From Lucifugimonas sp038150225 (GTDB lineage: Bacteria > Chloroflexota > Dehalococcoidia > Lucifugimonadales > Lucifugimonadaceae): a DNA stretch of 54,523 bases. Below, piece by piece: positions 15,954 through 24,256 of this stretch (position 1 is its first letter; every line of letters starts with the position of its first letter). The stretch lies in the NCBI GenBank assembly GCA_038150225.1, contig JAYQWG010000010.1, positions 1 to 54,523 of the forward strand, read 5' to 3'. The notes below the pieces were generated by a model that was not told the DNA's origin, did not search any database, and worked only from the letters and a program-made list of their open reading frames with translations. A program made the translations under genes and the position numbers.

Positions 15954-16766
15954 ATGCCCGAACTACCTGAAGTTGAGTCGCTTCGTCGCTATCTCGTTGG
16001 GAATGGGATGGTGGGCACGAGGTTCGACCGAATAACGCTGGAAAATAAGCCGAGTCCGGACAAAGGAACTGGCAGCATCAGCGGGATAGAGAAAGTCGAA
16101 GGCAAGACGGTCAGGTCAGTCGAACGTCGTGGCAAGCAACTAGGAGCCGTACTCGACAATGGCGTGCTGGGGCTGCACATGGGTATGACCGGCCAGGTGA
16201 ACATCCTCGACAAGGACGAGCAACCCGGAAGGTTTTCTAGAGCACTTTTCGAATCTGACAAGGGCTTCAGGATGAGCCTTGAAGACTACCGACGCTGGGC
16301 ATCTCTCAGATATTTCGAATCGACCGATGAAGCCTTTGAAGGTCTTGGTCCCGACGCGCTCGAGTCGTCACTTACGCCTGCAGAATTCGCCGAAGTAATA
16401 GGTGATCGAAAGGCGCTAATAAAACCTCTGTTGCTCAATCAATCGGTGATTGCAGGTGTCGGAAACATTTATGCCGACGAAGCACTGCACAAGATCAAGG
16501 TTTCACCTACGCGAAAAGCCCACCGAATTTCTAAAGAGAAACGACTGACCTTGTTGCCGGCGATTCAAGAATCTCTGGAGCATGCACTTGAGTTCATCCT
16601 GAACAATCCAGATGACCGTGGACGACCGTATATCGTCGACGCCTATGACGACCGTATGCAGCTTTACCGCAAGCCGGGATCGTTCTGTCCCAGATGCGAA
16701 ATCCCGCTCAAAACGGTGAAGTTCGGCACAAGAACCTCGTACTTCTGCGGCAACTGTCAGAAGTAG
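15954..16766 (+). CDS. mutM: Formamidopyrimidine-DNA glycosylase
   Basis: Removes 8-oxoguanine and FapyG and cleaves the abasic site by beta,delta-elimination. It begins MPELPEVE, with catalytic Pro2 and Glu3 after Met removal; the beta-elimination Lys lies in ERRGKQLG. The helix-two-turn-helix has QSVIAGVGNIYADEAL. The C terminus is the zinc finger CPRC...CGNC. 270 residues is normal. It follows polA by about 115 bases that contain a dispersed repeat, so both are replication/repair genes but not necessarily one transcript. Confidence 0.97.
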   Translation: MPELPEVESLRRYLVGNGMVGTRFDRITLENKPSPDKGTGSISGIEKVEGKTVRSVERRGKQLGAVLDNGVLGLHMGMTGQVNILDKDEQPGRFSRALFESDKGFRMSLEDYRRWASLRYFESTDEAFEGLGPDALESSLTPAEFAEVIGDRKALIKPLLLNQSVIAGVGNIYADEALHKIKVSPTRKAHRISKEKRLTLLPAIQESLEHALEFILNNPDDRGRPYIVDAYDDRMQLYRKPGSFCPRCEIPLKTVKFGTRTSYFCGNCQK

Positions 16767-16781
16767 TAAGCGACCTGGGCT

Positions 16782-16815
16782 AAGACCTAGTTAAACCCTA
16801 CATCGTCTAGGTCTT
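16782..16815. terminator. Hairpin at the convergent mutM / membrane-protein ends
   Basis: Nine-base arms AAGACCTAG (16782-16790) and CTAGGTCTT (16807-16815) pair perfectly with a 16-base loop. They sit where two converging genes end, overlapping the last codons of the small membrane protein. A bidirectional terminator is likely, although no long T run follows. Confidence 0.4.
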
Positions 16816-17017
16816 CAGATTTACGATCTCGTAGTCGATCACGCAGAACCGACCAAAAAAGTATTACCGCCCCCAGAGCGGTTACACCCCAGCCGATCGC
16901 GTAAAAAATCCAAGTCTCTTCACTGACGATCAGTACGACTATTCCGATGATCGCGATCGCGGCACCAAGCAGGACGATTAACATCCCCGAGTTTTCGAGC
17001 AACTGTCGAGCGGCCAT
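16787..17017 (-). CDS. Small two-span membrane protein
   Basis: 76 residues from the ATG at 17017, which has an AGGTAGG site six bases upstream; ATGs at 17050 and 17137 are alternatives. Two hydrophobic segments are evident: GMLIVLLGAAIAIIGIVVLIV (about 11-31) and IFYAIGWGVTALGAVILFW (about 38-56), followed by a basic then acidic tail (RDRLRDRKSEDLDD). No family recognised. The frame stays open back through the tRNA-Ser gene, but that extension is an artefact of reading the tRNA backwards. Confidence 0.6.
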   Translation of the reverse strand: MAARQLLENSGMLIVLLGAAIAIIGIVVLIVSEETWIFYAIGWGVTALGAVILFWSVLRDRLRDRKSEDLDDVGFN

Positions 17018-17196
17018 GAGATGCCTACCTTTCAGCTTGGAACGCAACATAAAGAGCGAACCACCTGCAGACAATAGTACGCGATGAATGACAATCCCGT
17101 AGTTTTCAATCTCTGAGGAAATCGTAGAAATCGTCATTTCAAGAATCCCATGACTGTGATTAGAATTGATGCTTCGTCGGACGTCCGCATCTCCGC

Positions 17197-17286
17197 GGAG
17201 GGGTGGCAGAGTGGTTGAATGCGCTTGTCTTGAAAACAAGTGTCGTCGTAAGGCGACCGCAGGTTCGAATCCTGTCCCCTCCGCCA
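17197..17286 (+). tRNA. tRNA-Ser(UGA)
   Basis: 90 bases including an encoded CCA. Acceptor arms GGAGGGG (17197-17203) and CCCCTCC (17276-17282) pair fully; the anticodon stem CTTGT/ACAAG encloses loop CTTGAAA with anticodon TGA at 17231-17233. A long variable arm (TGTCGTCGTAAGGCGACCG), diagnostic of serine tRNAs, precedes the T arm GCAGGTTCGAATCCTGT. Discriminator base is G. Decodes UCA and probably other UCN codons; charged by the SerS in this window. Confidence 0.97.
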
Positions 17287-17302
17287 CTTTTCACATTTGC
17301 GC

Positions 17303-18391
17303 CTAGTTGATCGGCTGCTTAGTCACTTTTCCGGCGTACTCCTCACTGATGTAGAGAGTCGAATCCGTCGCCCACAACCCAGTCGGCGAAACTGCACTAG
17401 CAACAAACACGCTGAGCTCGCCATCTTTCCAAGCGAGAATTCTTCCTGGATGTGCTGCGGAACTTTCGCTGTAATCACTGCTTGAAAAGACTACCTGTGT
17501 GTCCAGCGAGTACTCGGCAATGTACAAAGTGCCATCAGGACCGAAGATCACATCGGTTACAGCGGTAAGACCAGTGACGTACTCGGTCGCTTCACCTTCG
17601 TCCATTGCGTCACCGTCGTTATTCAGGTCTTCTACCCGCCACACAGTCGCCGCGCCCGTCGGGTGGGGCCAGCCTGTGAGAATGCCCACATAAAGCGCTC
17701 CATCAGGACCGCGTGTGATACCGGTTGGGACAGTTTCGATGGGAAGCTCGACATCTGGAACTTCAAAGTTTTCGAAAACGATGTAATCCCGCACGTTCCC
17801 ATAACGATCAACTGCGAGAAGCGAGTTTCCACCTGGCTCTGCAACGATCCATCCACCAACTTCTGGCGCATCGACGATGTCGTACGGGTTGGAGAAACGG
17901 TTGGACAACGGTGAGTACGGATCAATGGCATCCGTCACAGGTTCAAATCCTGGTTCATCGGTAAGCACAAACATCCGGGATGAGAAACTGCCGCGGAATT
18001 CACCCGTGATGAAGTATGTCTCGCCATCCAGGAGACTGATCGCCGAGGGACCAGCCCTGTATGCGTTGTCAGGACCAGTGTTGAGGGCGTGAGGAAGCTT
18101 GGTGGCAATCTCTTGAAGCTCTCCCGCAGGAGTTACTTTCAGGAGTCGACCGCCACCTACTTCAGCAATCAACAGGTTTCCATCGGAATCCATGATGAGT
18201 CCGCGTGGTGATGTGAGCCCATCGACGACAACCTCACGGTCGTCGTTTGCTGCCTCGTGTACAGGTAATTTGTCGTCACTTTCACTGCTACAGGCCACAG
18301 CAGTGAAAATCACAAGCAATGATCCAACTATCGCAGCACGGAAAAATGTGAATTGAAAGTTTCGAGCGAAAGCTTTATGAGGTTGGATCAT
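17303..18391 (-). CDS. ScyD/ScyE-like beta-propeller lipoprotein
   Basis: 362 residues. A signal peptide ends in a lipobox (TAVAC, Cys34), giving a membrane-anchored extracytoplasmic protein. The remainder is a six-bladed propeller of NHL/SMP-30 type with repeated blade motifs: LTSPRGLIMDSDGNLLIAE, FSNPYDI, TGITRGPDGALYVG, VTDVIFGPDGTLYIAE, PTGLW..DSTLYISE. It is closest in style to the ScyD/ScyE family, best known from cyanobacterial scytonemin loci but widespread. No enzyme residues are obvious. It lies 162 bases downstream of the Fur-family gene on the same strand; a joint transcript is possible. Ligand unknown. Confidence 0.75.
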   Translation of the reverse strand: MIQPHKAFARNFQFTFFRAAIVGSLLVIFTAVACSSESDDKLPVHEAANDDREVVVDGLTSPRGLIMDSDGNLLIAEVGGGRLLKVTPAGELQEIATKLPHALNTGPDNAYRAGPSAISLLDGETYFITGEFRGSFSSRMFVLTDEPGFEPVTDAIDPYSPLSNRFSNPYDIVDAPEVGGWIVAEPGGNSLLAVDRYGNVRDYIVFENFEVPDVELPIETVPTGITRGPDGALYVGILTGWPHPTGAATVWRVEDLNNDGDAMDEGEATEYVTGLTAVTDVIFGPDGTLYIAEYSLDTQVVFSSSDYSESSAAHPGRILAWKDGELSVFVASAVSPTGLWATDSTLYISEEYAGKVTKQPIN

Positions 18392-18553
18392 TTGGAAATA
18401 GCGGCTTTCTTAGAGATGTGTTGAAGGTGATGCTATAAACGATTCCTTGAAGCGTCTATCGCAATTACGATCCAACGCAGCTCATCATTTCGATTCTAAG
18501 GAAACCCTCACCGTATAAATCACCCACTAAGGATCCAGGTGGCGTCGGCCCGG

Positions 18554-18991
18554 TTACTGATCGCATTCGGCGCAAAGACCCCGGAATATCACCTGAGCTT
18601 CATCGATAGTCGCTGTGACGGCATTTTGTTCGAGGCAGGGTTTCTCACCAACTACGCAATCGACATCTTCGATGCGTCCGCAATTTCTGCACACGAAGTG
18701 GTGATGCCAGGTATCAGCCAGTTCGTAGAGGGCTCGACCCGGACCAATGTCAGTAACCATCATTAGTCCACTGCTAACCAGTGCCCCGACCACGTTGTAA
18801 ACAGATGCACGCGGTAACGGGGTCTCGCGCTCTTCAAGCTTGTCGACGAGATCGTCAGCGGACAAGTGCGCGACGTTCTCGTTAAGCACCGACATCACAA
18901 GTAAACGGGGACGAGTTGCGCGTAGTCCCGCCGCTCTCAATTTTTCTCTGAGCGGCAAAACTTCTTGGATCGTCGCTTGAGCGACATTCAT
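18554..18991 (-). CDS. perR: Fur-family regulator, PerR-like
   Basis: 145 residues from the ATG at 18991, which has GGGGTGA upstream; an in-frame ATG at 19027 has no such site and would leave only 11 bases to the operator. N-terminal winged helix (LRATRPRLLVMSVL, PRASVYNVVGALVSSGLM), then the metal-binding HHHFVCRNCGRIEDVDC and a C-terminal CAEC; CRNC plus CAEC form the structural Zn site. The residue after GRIE is Asp, as in peroxide-sensing PerR, where iron-sensing Fur usually has Glu. It is divergent from katG across Fur-type boxes, so it probably represses katG and itself until peroxide oxidises it. Confidence 0.85.
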   Translation of the reverse strand: MNVAQATIQEVLPLREKLRAAGLRATRPRLLVMSVLNENVAHLSADDLVDKLEERETPLPRASVYNVVGALVSSGLMMVTDIGPGRALYELADTWHHHFVCRNCGRIEDVDCVVGEKPCLEQNAVTATIDEAQVIFRGLCAECDQ

Positions 18992-19038
18992 AAATTCACC
19001 CCGGGAACAGAACGATTCCGCTAACATGGCATTTTTAT

Positions 19039-19053
19039 TTTGACAATGTCAAA
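19039..19053. promoter_or_regulatory. Fur/PerR-type operator, 7-1-7 palindrome
   Basis: TTTGACA-A-TGTCAAA is a perfect 7-1-7 inverted repeat, the architecture of Fur-family boxes. It lies in the shared promoter region between the PerR-like gene and katG. Confidence 0.7.
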
Positions 19054-19064
19054 TGTACACTTTC

Positions 19065-19083
19065 TTTTTACATTGTCTAAAAA
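19065..19083. promoter_or_regulatory. Second, imperfect Fur/PerR-type operator
   Basis: TTTTTACATTGTCTAAAAA has six-base outer arms TTTTTA/TAAAAA and shares the ACA-N-TGTC core with the perfect box 27 bases away. It is 39 bases before the katG start, where a repressor would block elongation or the promoter. Confidence 0.5.
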
Positions 19084-19121
19084 GAAAGTTATTTCACCAA
19101 TTCCCAGGAATGCAGTCCACC

Positions 19122-21314
19122 ATGCCTGAATCTTCAGAATCTAAGTCCGGATGCCCAGTGCACAACACTTATTCCCACACCACCGGAACAGTCCGATCTA
19201 ATCGTGACTGGTGGCCGGAGAGCTTGAATCTCAAGATTCTTGCTCAAAACTCGGAACTGGTTAATCCGCAAGCTGAAGATTTCGATTACGCAGAAGCGTT
19301 CGGAAAGTTGGACTACCAGGCACTGAAGGCCGAGCTCACCGCGCTCATGACCGATTCGCAGGACTGGTGGCCAGCGGACTACGGACATTACGGCCCGCTC
19401 TTTATCCGCCTGGCCTGGCACAGCGCAGGCACCTACCGCATTCACGACGGTCGTGGAGGTGCTTCATCAGGCACCATTCGCTTTGCACCTCTTGCCAGCT
19501 GGCCAGACAACGCAAATCTCGACAAAGCAAGACGACTGCTCTGGCCGATCAAAAAGAAGTACGGATCCGCCATTTCATGGGCTGACCTCATGATCCTGGT
19601 GGGTAACGTTGCTCTCGAATCTATGGGCTTCGAAACCTTTGGATTTGGTGGTGGACGTATTGACGTTTGGGAGCCAGAAGAAGACGTCAACTGGGGAGCT
19701 GAGTCGGAGTGGCTCGATGACGAAAGGTACAGCGGAGACCGCGACCTAGAAAAACCGTTTGGCGCTGTCCAAATGGGTCTCATTTACGTCAACCCACAAG
19801 GACCTAACGGCAAACCCGACCCGATTGCTGCGGCAAGAGATATTCGCGAGACGTTTGCCCGCATGGCAATGAACGATGAAGAGACTGTGGCACTCATCGC
19901 TGGTGGTCACACATTCGGAAAAACTCACGGAGCTGACGACGCTGAGAAGTACGTCGGGCGTGAGCCAGATGGCGCACCGATGGAACAACAAGGACTTGGC
20001 TGGAAGAACAGCCTCAGAACCGGTTCCGGTGAGGACACCATCACGAGCGGGCTCGAAGGGGCGTGGACAAATGAACCAGCGAAGTGGGACAACAACTTCT
20101 TCGAGAATCTCTTTGGTTACGAGTGGGAACTCACCAAGAGTCCTGCCGGTGCTTATCAATGGACGCCAAGCGGTGGTCAGGCGTCCGACGCTGTAGCAGA
20201 CGCACACAACCCGACCAAGCGCCACGCGCCAATGATGGCAACAACCGATATCGCACTGAAAGAAGACTCGATATACGAACCGATTTCTAGGCGATTCTTT
20301 GAGAACCCAGATGAATTTGCAGATGCTTTCGCACGGGCTTGGTTCAAGCTAACTCACCGTGACATGGGACCGATCGCAGGTTATCTCGGTCCTGAAGTCC
20401 CTTCCGAAGAATTAATATGGCAAGACCCGGTCCCAGCCGTAGATCACGAACTGATCGACGCCAAAGACATTGCAGATATCAAACAAGAGATTTTGGCTTG
20501 CGATCTGACGGTCGGTCAGCTCGTTGGCACCGCATGGGCATCCGCATCAACATTCAGGATCACCGATAAAAGGGGTGGCACAAACGGTGCTCGGCTACGT
20601 CTCTCTCCACAAAAAGACTGGGAGGCAAACGAGCCTGAGGCACTGGCGAATGTTCTCGAAGCACTTTCAAAGATTCAGTCGGGTTTCAACGGACGCCAGA
20701 GTGGGAACAAGAAGGTTTCACTTGCTGACCTAATCGTTCTCGCTGGTGGAGCTGCCATTGAGAAAGCGGCAAAATCCGCGGGTCATGACGTGGAAGTACC
20801 GTTCCAACCAGGACGTACCGATGCATCTCAAGAACAAACAGATGTCGAGTCCTTCGCTGTCCTTGAGCCGAAGTCTGACGGGTTCCGCAACTTCCATGCA
20901 GCCGATTTGGAAGTTGATGCTGAAAGAATGTTGCTCGACCGAGCGCACATGCTTTCGCTCACAGCGCCTGAAATGACTGTGCTTGTTGGCGGTTTACGAG
21001 TTCTCGGAGCGAACCACGGTGGTTCTGAGGCAGGGGTGTTTACCGACAATGTTGGTTCACTTTCGAACGACTTCTTTGTAAACCTCTTGGACATGTCCGT
21101 AGATTGGGCACCTGGATCGGACCCGAACACTTACGAGAGTCACGATCGAGTCACGGGCGAGAAGAAATGGGCAGGAACCCGCGCCGACCTGGTGTTTGGT
21201 GCCGATTCTCGTTTGCGTGCCGTCGCTGAGATTTACGGTAGCGACGATGGTTCAAGCAAACTGGTGCAGGACTTTGTTAGTGCCTGGACAAAAGTGATGA
21301 ACCTGGGTTGTTAA
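19122..21314 (+). CDS. katG: Catalase-peroxidase
   Basis: Haem enzyme disposing of H2O2. The start is taken at ATG 19122 (MPESSESKSGCPV), with AGGA 12 bases upstream; ATG at 19110 is an alternative. The N-terminal active domain has LFIRLAWHSAGTYR (catalytic Arg, Trp, His) and GGHTFGKTHGA (proximal haem His). LIYVNPQGP and the Met in FARMAMNDEE supply the Tyr and Met of the Trp-Tyr-Met adduct needed for catalase activity. The C-terminal half is the usual inactive duplicate. About 730 residues is normal. It is divergent from a PerR-like gene with two Fur-type boxes between, and ends in a strong terminator. Confidence 0.97.
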   Translation: MPESSESKSGCPVHNTYSHTTGTVRSNRDWWPESLNLKILAQNSELVNPQAEDFDYAEAFGKLDYQALKAELTALMTDSQDWWPADYGHYGPLFIRLAWHSAGTYRIHDGRGGASSGTIRFAPLASWPDNANLDKARRLLWPIKKKYGSAISWADLMILVGNVALESMGFETFGFGGGRIDVWEPEEDVNWGAESEWLDDERYSGDRDLEKPFGAVQMGLIYVNPQGPNGKPDPIAAARDIRETFARMAMNDEETVALIAGGHTFGKTHGADDAEKYVGREPDGAPMEQQGLGWKNSLRTGSGEDTITSGLEGAWTNEPAKWDNNFFENLFGYEWELTKSPAGAYQWTPSGGQASDAVADAHNPTKRHAPMMATTDIALKEDSIYEPISRRFFENPDEFADAFARAWFKLTHRDMGPIAGYLGPEVPSEELIWQDPVPAVDHELIDAKDIADIKQEILACDLTVGQLVGTAWASASTFRITDKRGGTNGARLRLSPQKDWEANEPEALANVLEALSKIQSGFNGRQSGNKKVSLADLIVLAGGAAIEKAAKSAGHDVEVPFQPGRTDASQEQTDVESFAVLEPKSDGFRNFHAADLEVDAERMLLDRAHMLSLTAPEMTVLVGGLRVLGANHGGSEAGVFTDNVGSLSNDFFVNLLDMSVDWAPGSDPNTYESHDRVTGEKKWAGTRADLVFGADSRLRAVAEIYGSDDGSSKLVQDFVSAWTKVMNLGC

Positions 21315-21338
21315 ACCCCGACTCATAAAGTAATCCAG

Positions 21339-21375
21339 CAGTGGCGTTGAGGTGTATCAACGCCACTGTCTTTTA
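21339..21375 (+). terminator. Rho-independent terminator of katG
   Basis: A perfect 12-base stem CAGTGGCGTTGA / TCAACGCCACTG with loop GGTGTA, followed by TCTTTTAAT, begins 25 bases after the katG stop. The hairpin also reaches the end of the decayed dehydrogenase on the other strand. Confidence 0.92.
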
Positions 21376-21908
21376 ATCGATGACTATTTCCTGCTGCGCG
21401 CGAGATGATTCTTCAGCAGCTTCAAGGATCTTCAATACGCGCAAGCCGTGCTGCTGTGGGACCGGCGTATCTTCATCGCCGTGTTCAAGTGACTCGTCAA
21501 AAGCCGAAAATTCGTCCTGGAAAGAGTTTGTTTCAGGAACTGACTCAAATGTCCATGCACCTGACTTTGAATCTGCAACCCACACTCCGGTGTCATCACC
21601 TTCACCGCCGTAGGAAATTCGAAATTTCGCCATCCCGTTTTCGAAAAATACTCACCGCCGTACTCGGTGGCACCACCCCGCCATGCGCACATAGAGAGAG
21701 TCGCAACCATCCCGTTTTTCCAGCGCAGAAAGTACATCGCCGAGTCATCGGATTTGTCCTGCTCCGGGTGAGTAAGCGCTCCTACCCGCGCTGTCACTGA
21801 ATTGGCCGCCAATGGATTCACCTGTGATATTAGCCCACCGGTAATCATTGAACCTCCTGGCTCAACGCTGACATCAACAGTCCCAAAGCAGATCCTTGTC
21901 ACGTTCAA
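21373..21908 (-). pseudogene. Decayed Gfo/Idh/MocA-family dehydrogenase (C-terminal part only)
   Basis: Two overlapping minus-strand frames together give the C-terminal domain of a Gfo/Idh/MocA oxidoreductase: upstream ALTHPEQDKSDDSAMYFLRW..GMVATLS..YGGEYF, then in a second frame FENGMAKFRISYGGEGDD ... GLRVLKILEAAEESSRAQ, a typical family ending. The frames switch at a run of five A (21644-21648, T on the coding strand); one extra T would restore the join. The NAD-binding Rossmann half with its GxGxxG is absent upstream, so the gene is truncated as well as shifted. A functional family member is at 49186-50436. Confidence 0.75.
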
Positions 21909-21998
21909 AATCGATCTCGGAATTATGAGCGCACGAATCGGGTTATCTGAAAACGCCCGGTACGAAGAAAAAGTCGCGTAAACAGAATTAATCTTTGT

Positions 21999-22031
21999 AA
22001 AAGAGTTCGCCGATCTGGCGGGCTCTTTTCT
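21999..22031. terminator. Hairpin upstream of sucC with no obvious gene to terminate
   Basis: AAAAGAGTTCGCC (21999-22011) and GGCGGGCTCTTTT (22017-22029) form a 13-pair stem with two U-G pairs and a five-base loop, A-rich on one side and T-rich on the other, like a bidirectional terminator. KatG already has its own terminator, and the minus-strand gene here is a remnant. Confidence 0.7.
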
Positions 22032-22156
22032 ATTTAAAACTTCCAGCCTATTGAGCCCCGCAGGGTTACGGATTTCGTAGACACCTTGATTTGTGCTCGG
22101 TACGATGTTCCGTGGTCATTTTTACCGACCGTTTTTCTTGTATTCAGTTCAATCGT

Positions 22157-22173
22157 GATTCGGGACCCGAATC
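22157..22173. promoter_or_regulatory. Perfect 17-bp palindrome in the sucC leader
   Basis: GATTCGGG-A-CCCGAATC, an 8-1-8 dyad, centred 31 bases before the sucC start codon. It could be an operator or form a hairpin in the 5' leader. Confidence 0.45.
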
Positions 22174-22195
22174 GCAACAGATAGAGAACACCTAC

Positions 22196-23374
22196 GTGAA
22201 TATCCACGAGTATCAGGCGAAAGAAATCCTCGATCGATACGGTGTGCCAACACCGAAATCAGAGGTAGCCAGCAACGCTGACGAGGCTGCAGCCATTGCA
22301 GGCAAGTTTGGTGGGCGAGCGGTTGTAAAAGCACAGGTCCATGCTGGTGGGCGAGGAAAAGTTGGCGGTGTGAAACTTGTCAACTCAGCCGACGAGGCAA
22401 AAGAAGTTGCCTCAAATCTCATCGGCTCACGACTCGTTACCAAACAAACTGGGGCAGCAGGCGTACCAGTCGAAAAGGTGATGGTTGCTGAAACTCTCGA
22501 TATAAAAGATGAGCTTTATCTCTCTATTGTGATCGACGGAGATATTGGTGCACCGATGATCATGGCAAGCACCGAGGGTGGAGTCGAGATTGAGGAAGTA
22601 GCGGAAGCTACCCCAGAGAAAATCATTCGAGTTGCCGGCGATCCATTGGTCGGACTTTCACCGTATAAAGCTCGCGACGTCGCACTCGCTCTCAACGTCC
22701 CAGCATCGGCAGTTCGACAGACGACCAAGCTGATTACCGATTTATACAAAGTGTTCGTGGACAATGACTGTTCGCTGGTTGAGATCAACCCGTTGATCGT
22801 TACCGATGATGACCAAGTTGTGGCACTCGATGCCAAGATCAACCTCGAAGACGATGCTCTCTTCCGACACCCGGACCTGGCGCAACTAGATGACGCAAAC
22901 CAGCAGGACCCGCTGGAGCGTCGAGCACACGATGCCGATCTTGCTTACGTAAAACTCGATGGCGGACGAGTGGGCTGCATGGTCAATGGTGCGGGTCTCG
23001 CTATGGCAACGATGGATATCACCAAGAGTGTTGGAGCGGACCCGGCAAATTTCCTTGATATTGGAGGTTCAGCTGACCAGGATCGAATCGAACAGGCATT
23101 CAAGATCATCATGGACGACGAAGATGTAGACATCGTTCTCGTCAATCTGTTCGCGGGAATCGCGCGTTCAGACGTGGTCGCAAACGGAATTGTTGCTGCT
23201 GCCAAGGAAACAGGTGCACAGGTGCCAATGGTTGTCGCAATGCGTGGCACAAACGCTGAGGAAGGCATTCGCATTCTCAGCGAGTCAGGACTCGACATCA
23301 CGGGTGCTCCCGATCTGGCAGGTGCTGCCGAAGTATTGAAATCGAAGTTGCAGGAACTGGGAGGTTCCAACTAA
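22196..23374 (+). CDS. sucC: Succinyl-CoA synthetase, ADP-forming, beta subunit
   Basis: TCA-cycle enzyme with SucD, making ATP or GTP from succinyl-CoA. The family start NIHEYQAKEILDRYGVPTP fixes the GTG at 22196, although the frame is open further upstream. ATP-grasp residues include VVKAQVHAGGRGK; the C-terminal domain has VNGAGLAMATMDI, NFLDIGGSA and NLFAGIARSDVVANGI. 392 residues is the usual size. Its stop overlaps the sucD start by one base (TAATG), so the subunits are translationally coupled in equal amounts. Confidence 0.97.
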   Translation: MNIHEYQAKEILDRYGVPTPKSEVASNADEAAAIAGKFGGRAVVKAQVHAGGRGKVGGVKLVNSADEAKEVASNLIGSRLVTKQTGAAGVPVEKVMVAETLDIKDELYLSIVIDGDIGAPMIMASTEGGVEIEEVAEATPEKIIRVAGDPLVGLSPYKARDVALALNVPASAVRQTTKLITDLYKVFVDNDCSLVEINPLIVTDDDQVVALDAKINLEDDALFRHPDLAQLDDANQQDPLERRAHDADLAYVKLDGGRVGCMVNGAGLAMATMDITKSVGADPANFLDIGGSADQDRIEQAFKIIMDDEDVDIVLVNLFAGIARSDVVANGIVAAAKETGAQVPMVVAMRGTNAEEGIRILSESGLDITGAPDLAGAAEVLKSKLQELGGSN

Positions 23375-24246
23375 TGGCAGTTCTCGTTGGACCAGAAACC
23401 CGCCTCCTTGTTCAGGGACTTGGACGCGACGGAAGCTTCCAGGCAACTCGCGCTCGCGAGTACGGCACCAACATGGTCGCCGCTGTTCACCCGAACCGCG
23501 ATGGTCAGAAATTTGAAGATGAAGTCCCATACTTTTCGACGGTTGCTAAAGCTGTTGAGGAAACCGGTGCAAACACCGGTGTGATCTTCGTTCCCGCTCC
23601 ATTCGCCATGGACGCGATTATTGAGCAGGTTGATGCAGGTATCGAGCTTATTGTCTGCATTACCGAAGGCGTTCCTGTTCTCGACATGGCAAATGTCATG
23701 GCATACATCAAGGACAAGCCAACCCGGCTGATCGGAGCGAACTGCCCCGGAGTATTGAGTCCGGCATCCAAGGCCAAGGTTGGAATCATCCCAGGCAACA
23801 TCGTTCAGCCAGGAAACATTGGTGTTGTCTCCCGATCTGGAACACTCACTTACGAAGCAATCGCTCAGCTCGTGCAGCACGGCATGGGCCAGTCAACTTG
23901 TGTTGGTATTGGCGGAGATCCGATTCACGGAACCACCTTCACTGATGTGCTCGAACTGTTCCAGGCAGATGACGAAACTGAAGCCATCGTGCTGATTGGT
24001 GAAATTGGTGGAATTCGAGAACAGCTCGCTGCCGATTACATCAAAGAACACGTCACAAAGCCGGTGGTTGCCACCATTGCTGGCCAGTCAGCACCTCCCG
24101 GTAAACGAATGGGACACGCTGGAGCGATCATTACAGGTAAGGCAGCTCTCGCTTCCGAGAAGAACAAAGCGCTGAGCGAGGCAGGAGTTCACGTCGTGGA
24201 TTCACCAGCCCTCATTGGTGCGAAGATGAAAGAAATCCTCGTATAG
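23374..24246 (+). CDS. sucD: Succinyl-CoA synthetase, alpha subunit
   Basis: Carries the CoA-binding Rossmann domain (PETRLLVQGLGRDGSFQATRA; the first residues are the usual glycine-rich loop region) and the phosphohistidine loop GKRMGHAGAI with the active His near residue 248. NCPGVLSP and IPGNI are also conserved. 290 residues, full length. GGAGG precedes the start inside the end of sucC. The next gene, an alpha/beta hydrolase, begins 10 bases after the stop, so it is probably co-transcribed. Confidence 0.97.
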   Translation: MAVLVGPETRLLVQGLGRDGSFQATRAREYGTNMVAAVHPNRDGQKFEDEVPYFSTVAKAVEETGANTGVIFVPAPFAMDAIIEQVDAGIELIVCITEGVPVLDMANVMAYIKDKPTRLIGANCPGVLSPASKAKVGIIPGNIVQPGNIGVVSRSGTLTYEAIAQLVQHGMGQSTCVGIGGDPIHGTTFTDVLELFQADDETEAIVLIGEIGGIREQLAADYIKEHVTKPVVATIAGQSAPPGKRMGHAGAIITGKAALASEKNKALSEAGVHVVDSPALIGAKMKEILV

Positions 24247-24256
24247 CGGGCCAACT

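Noticed and set aside
17018..17287. N-terminal extension of the small membrane protein through the tRNA gene (MAEGTGFEPAVALRR...)
   Set aside because: This is the well-known artefact of translating a tRNA-Ser gene backwards; ribosome sites favour the ATG at 17017.
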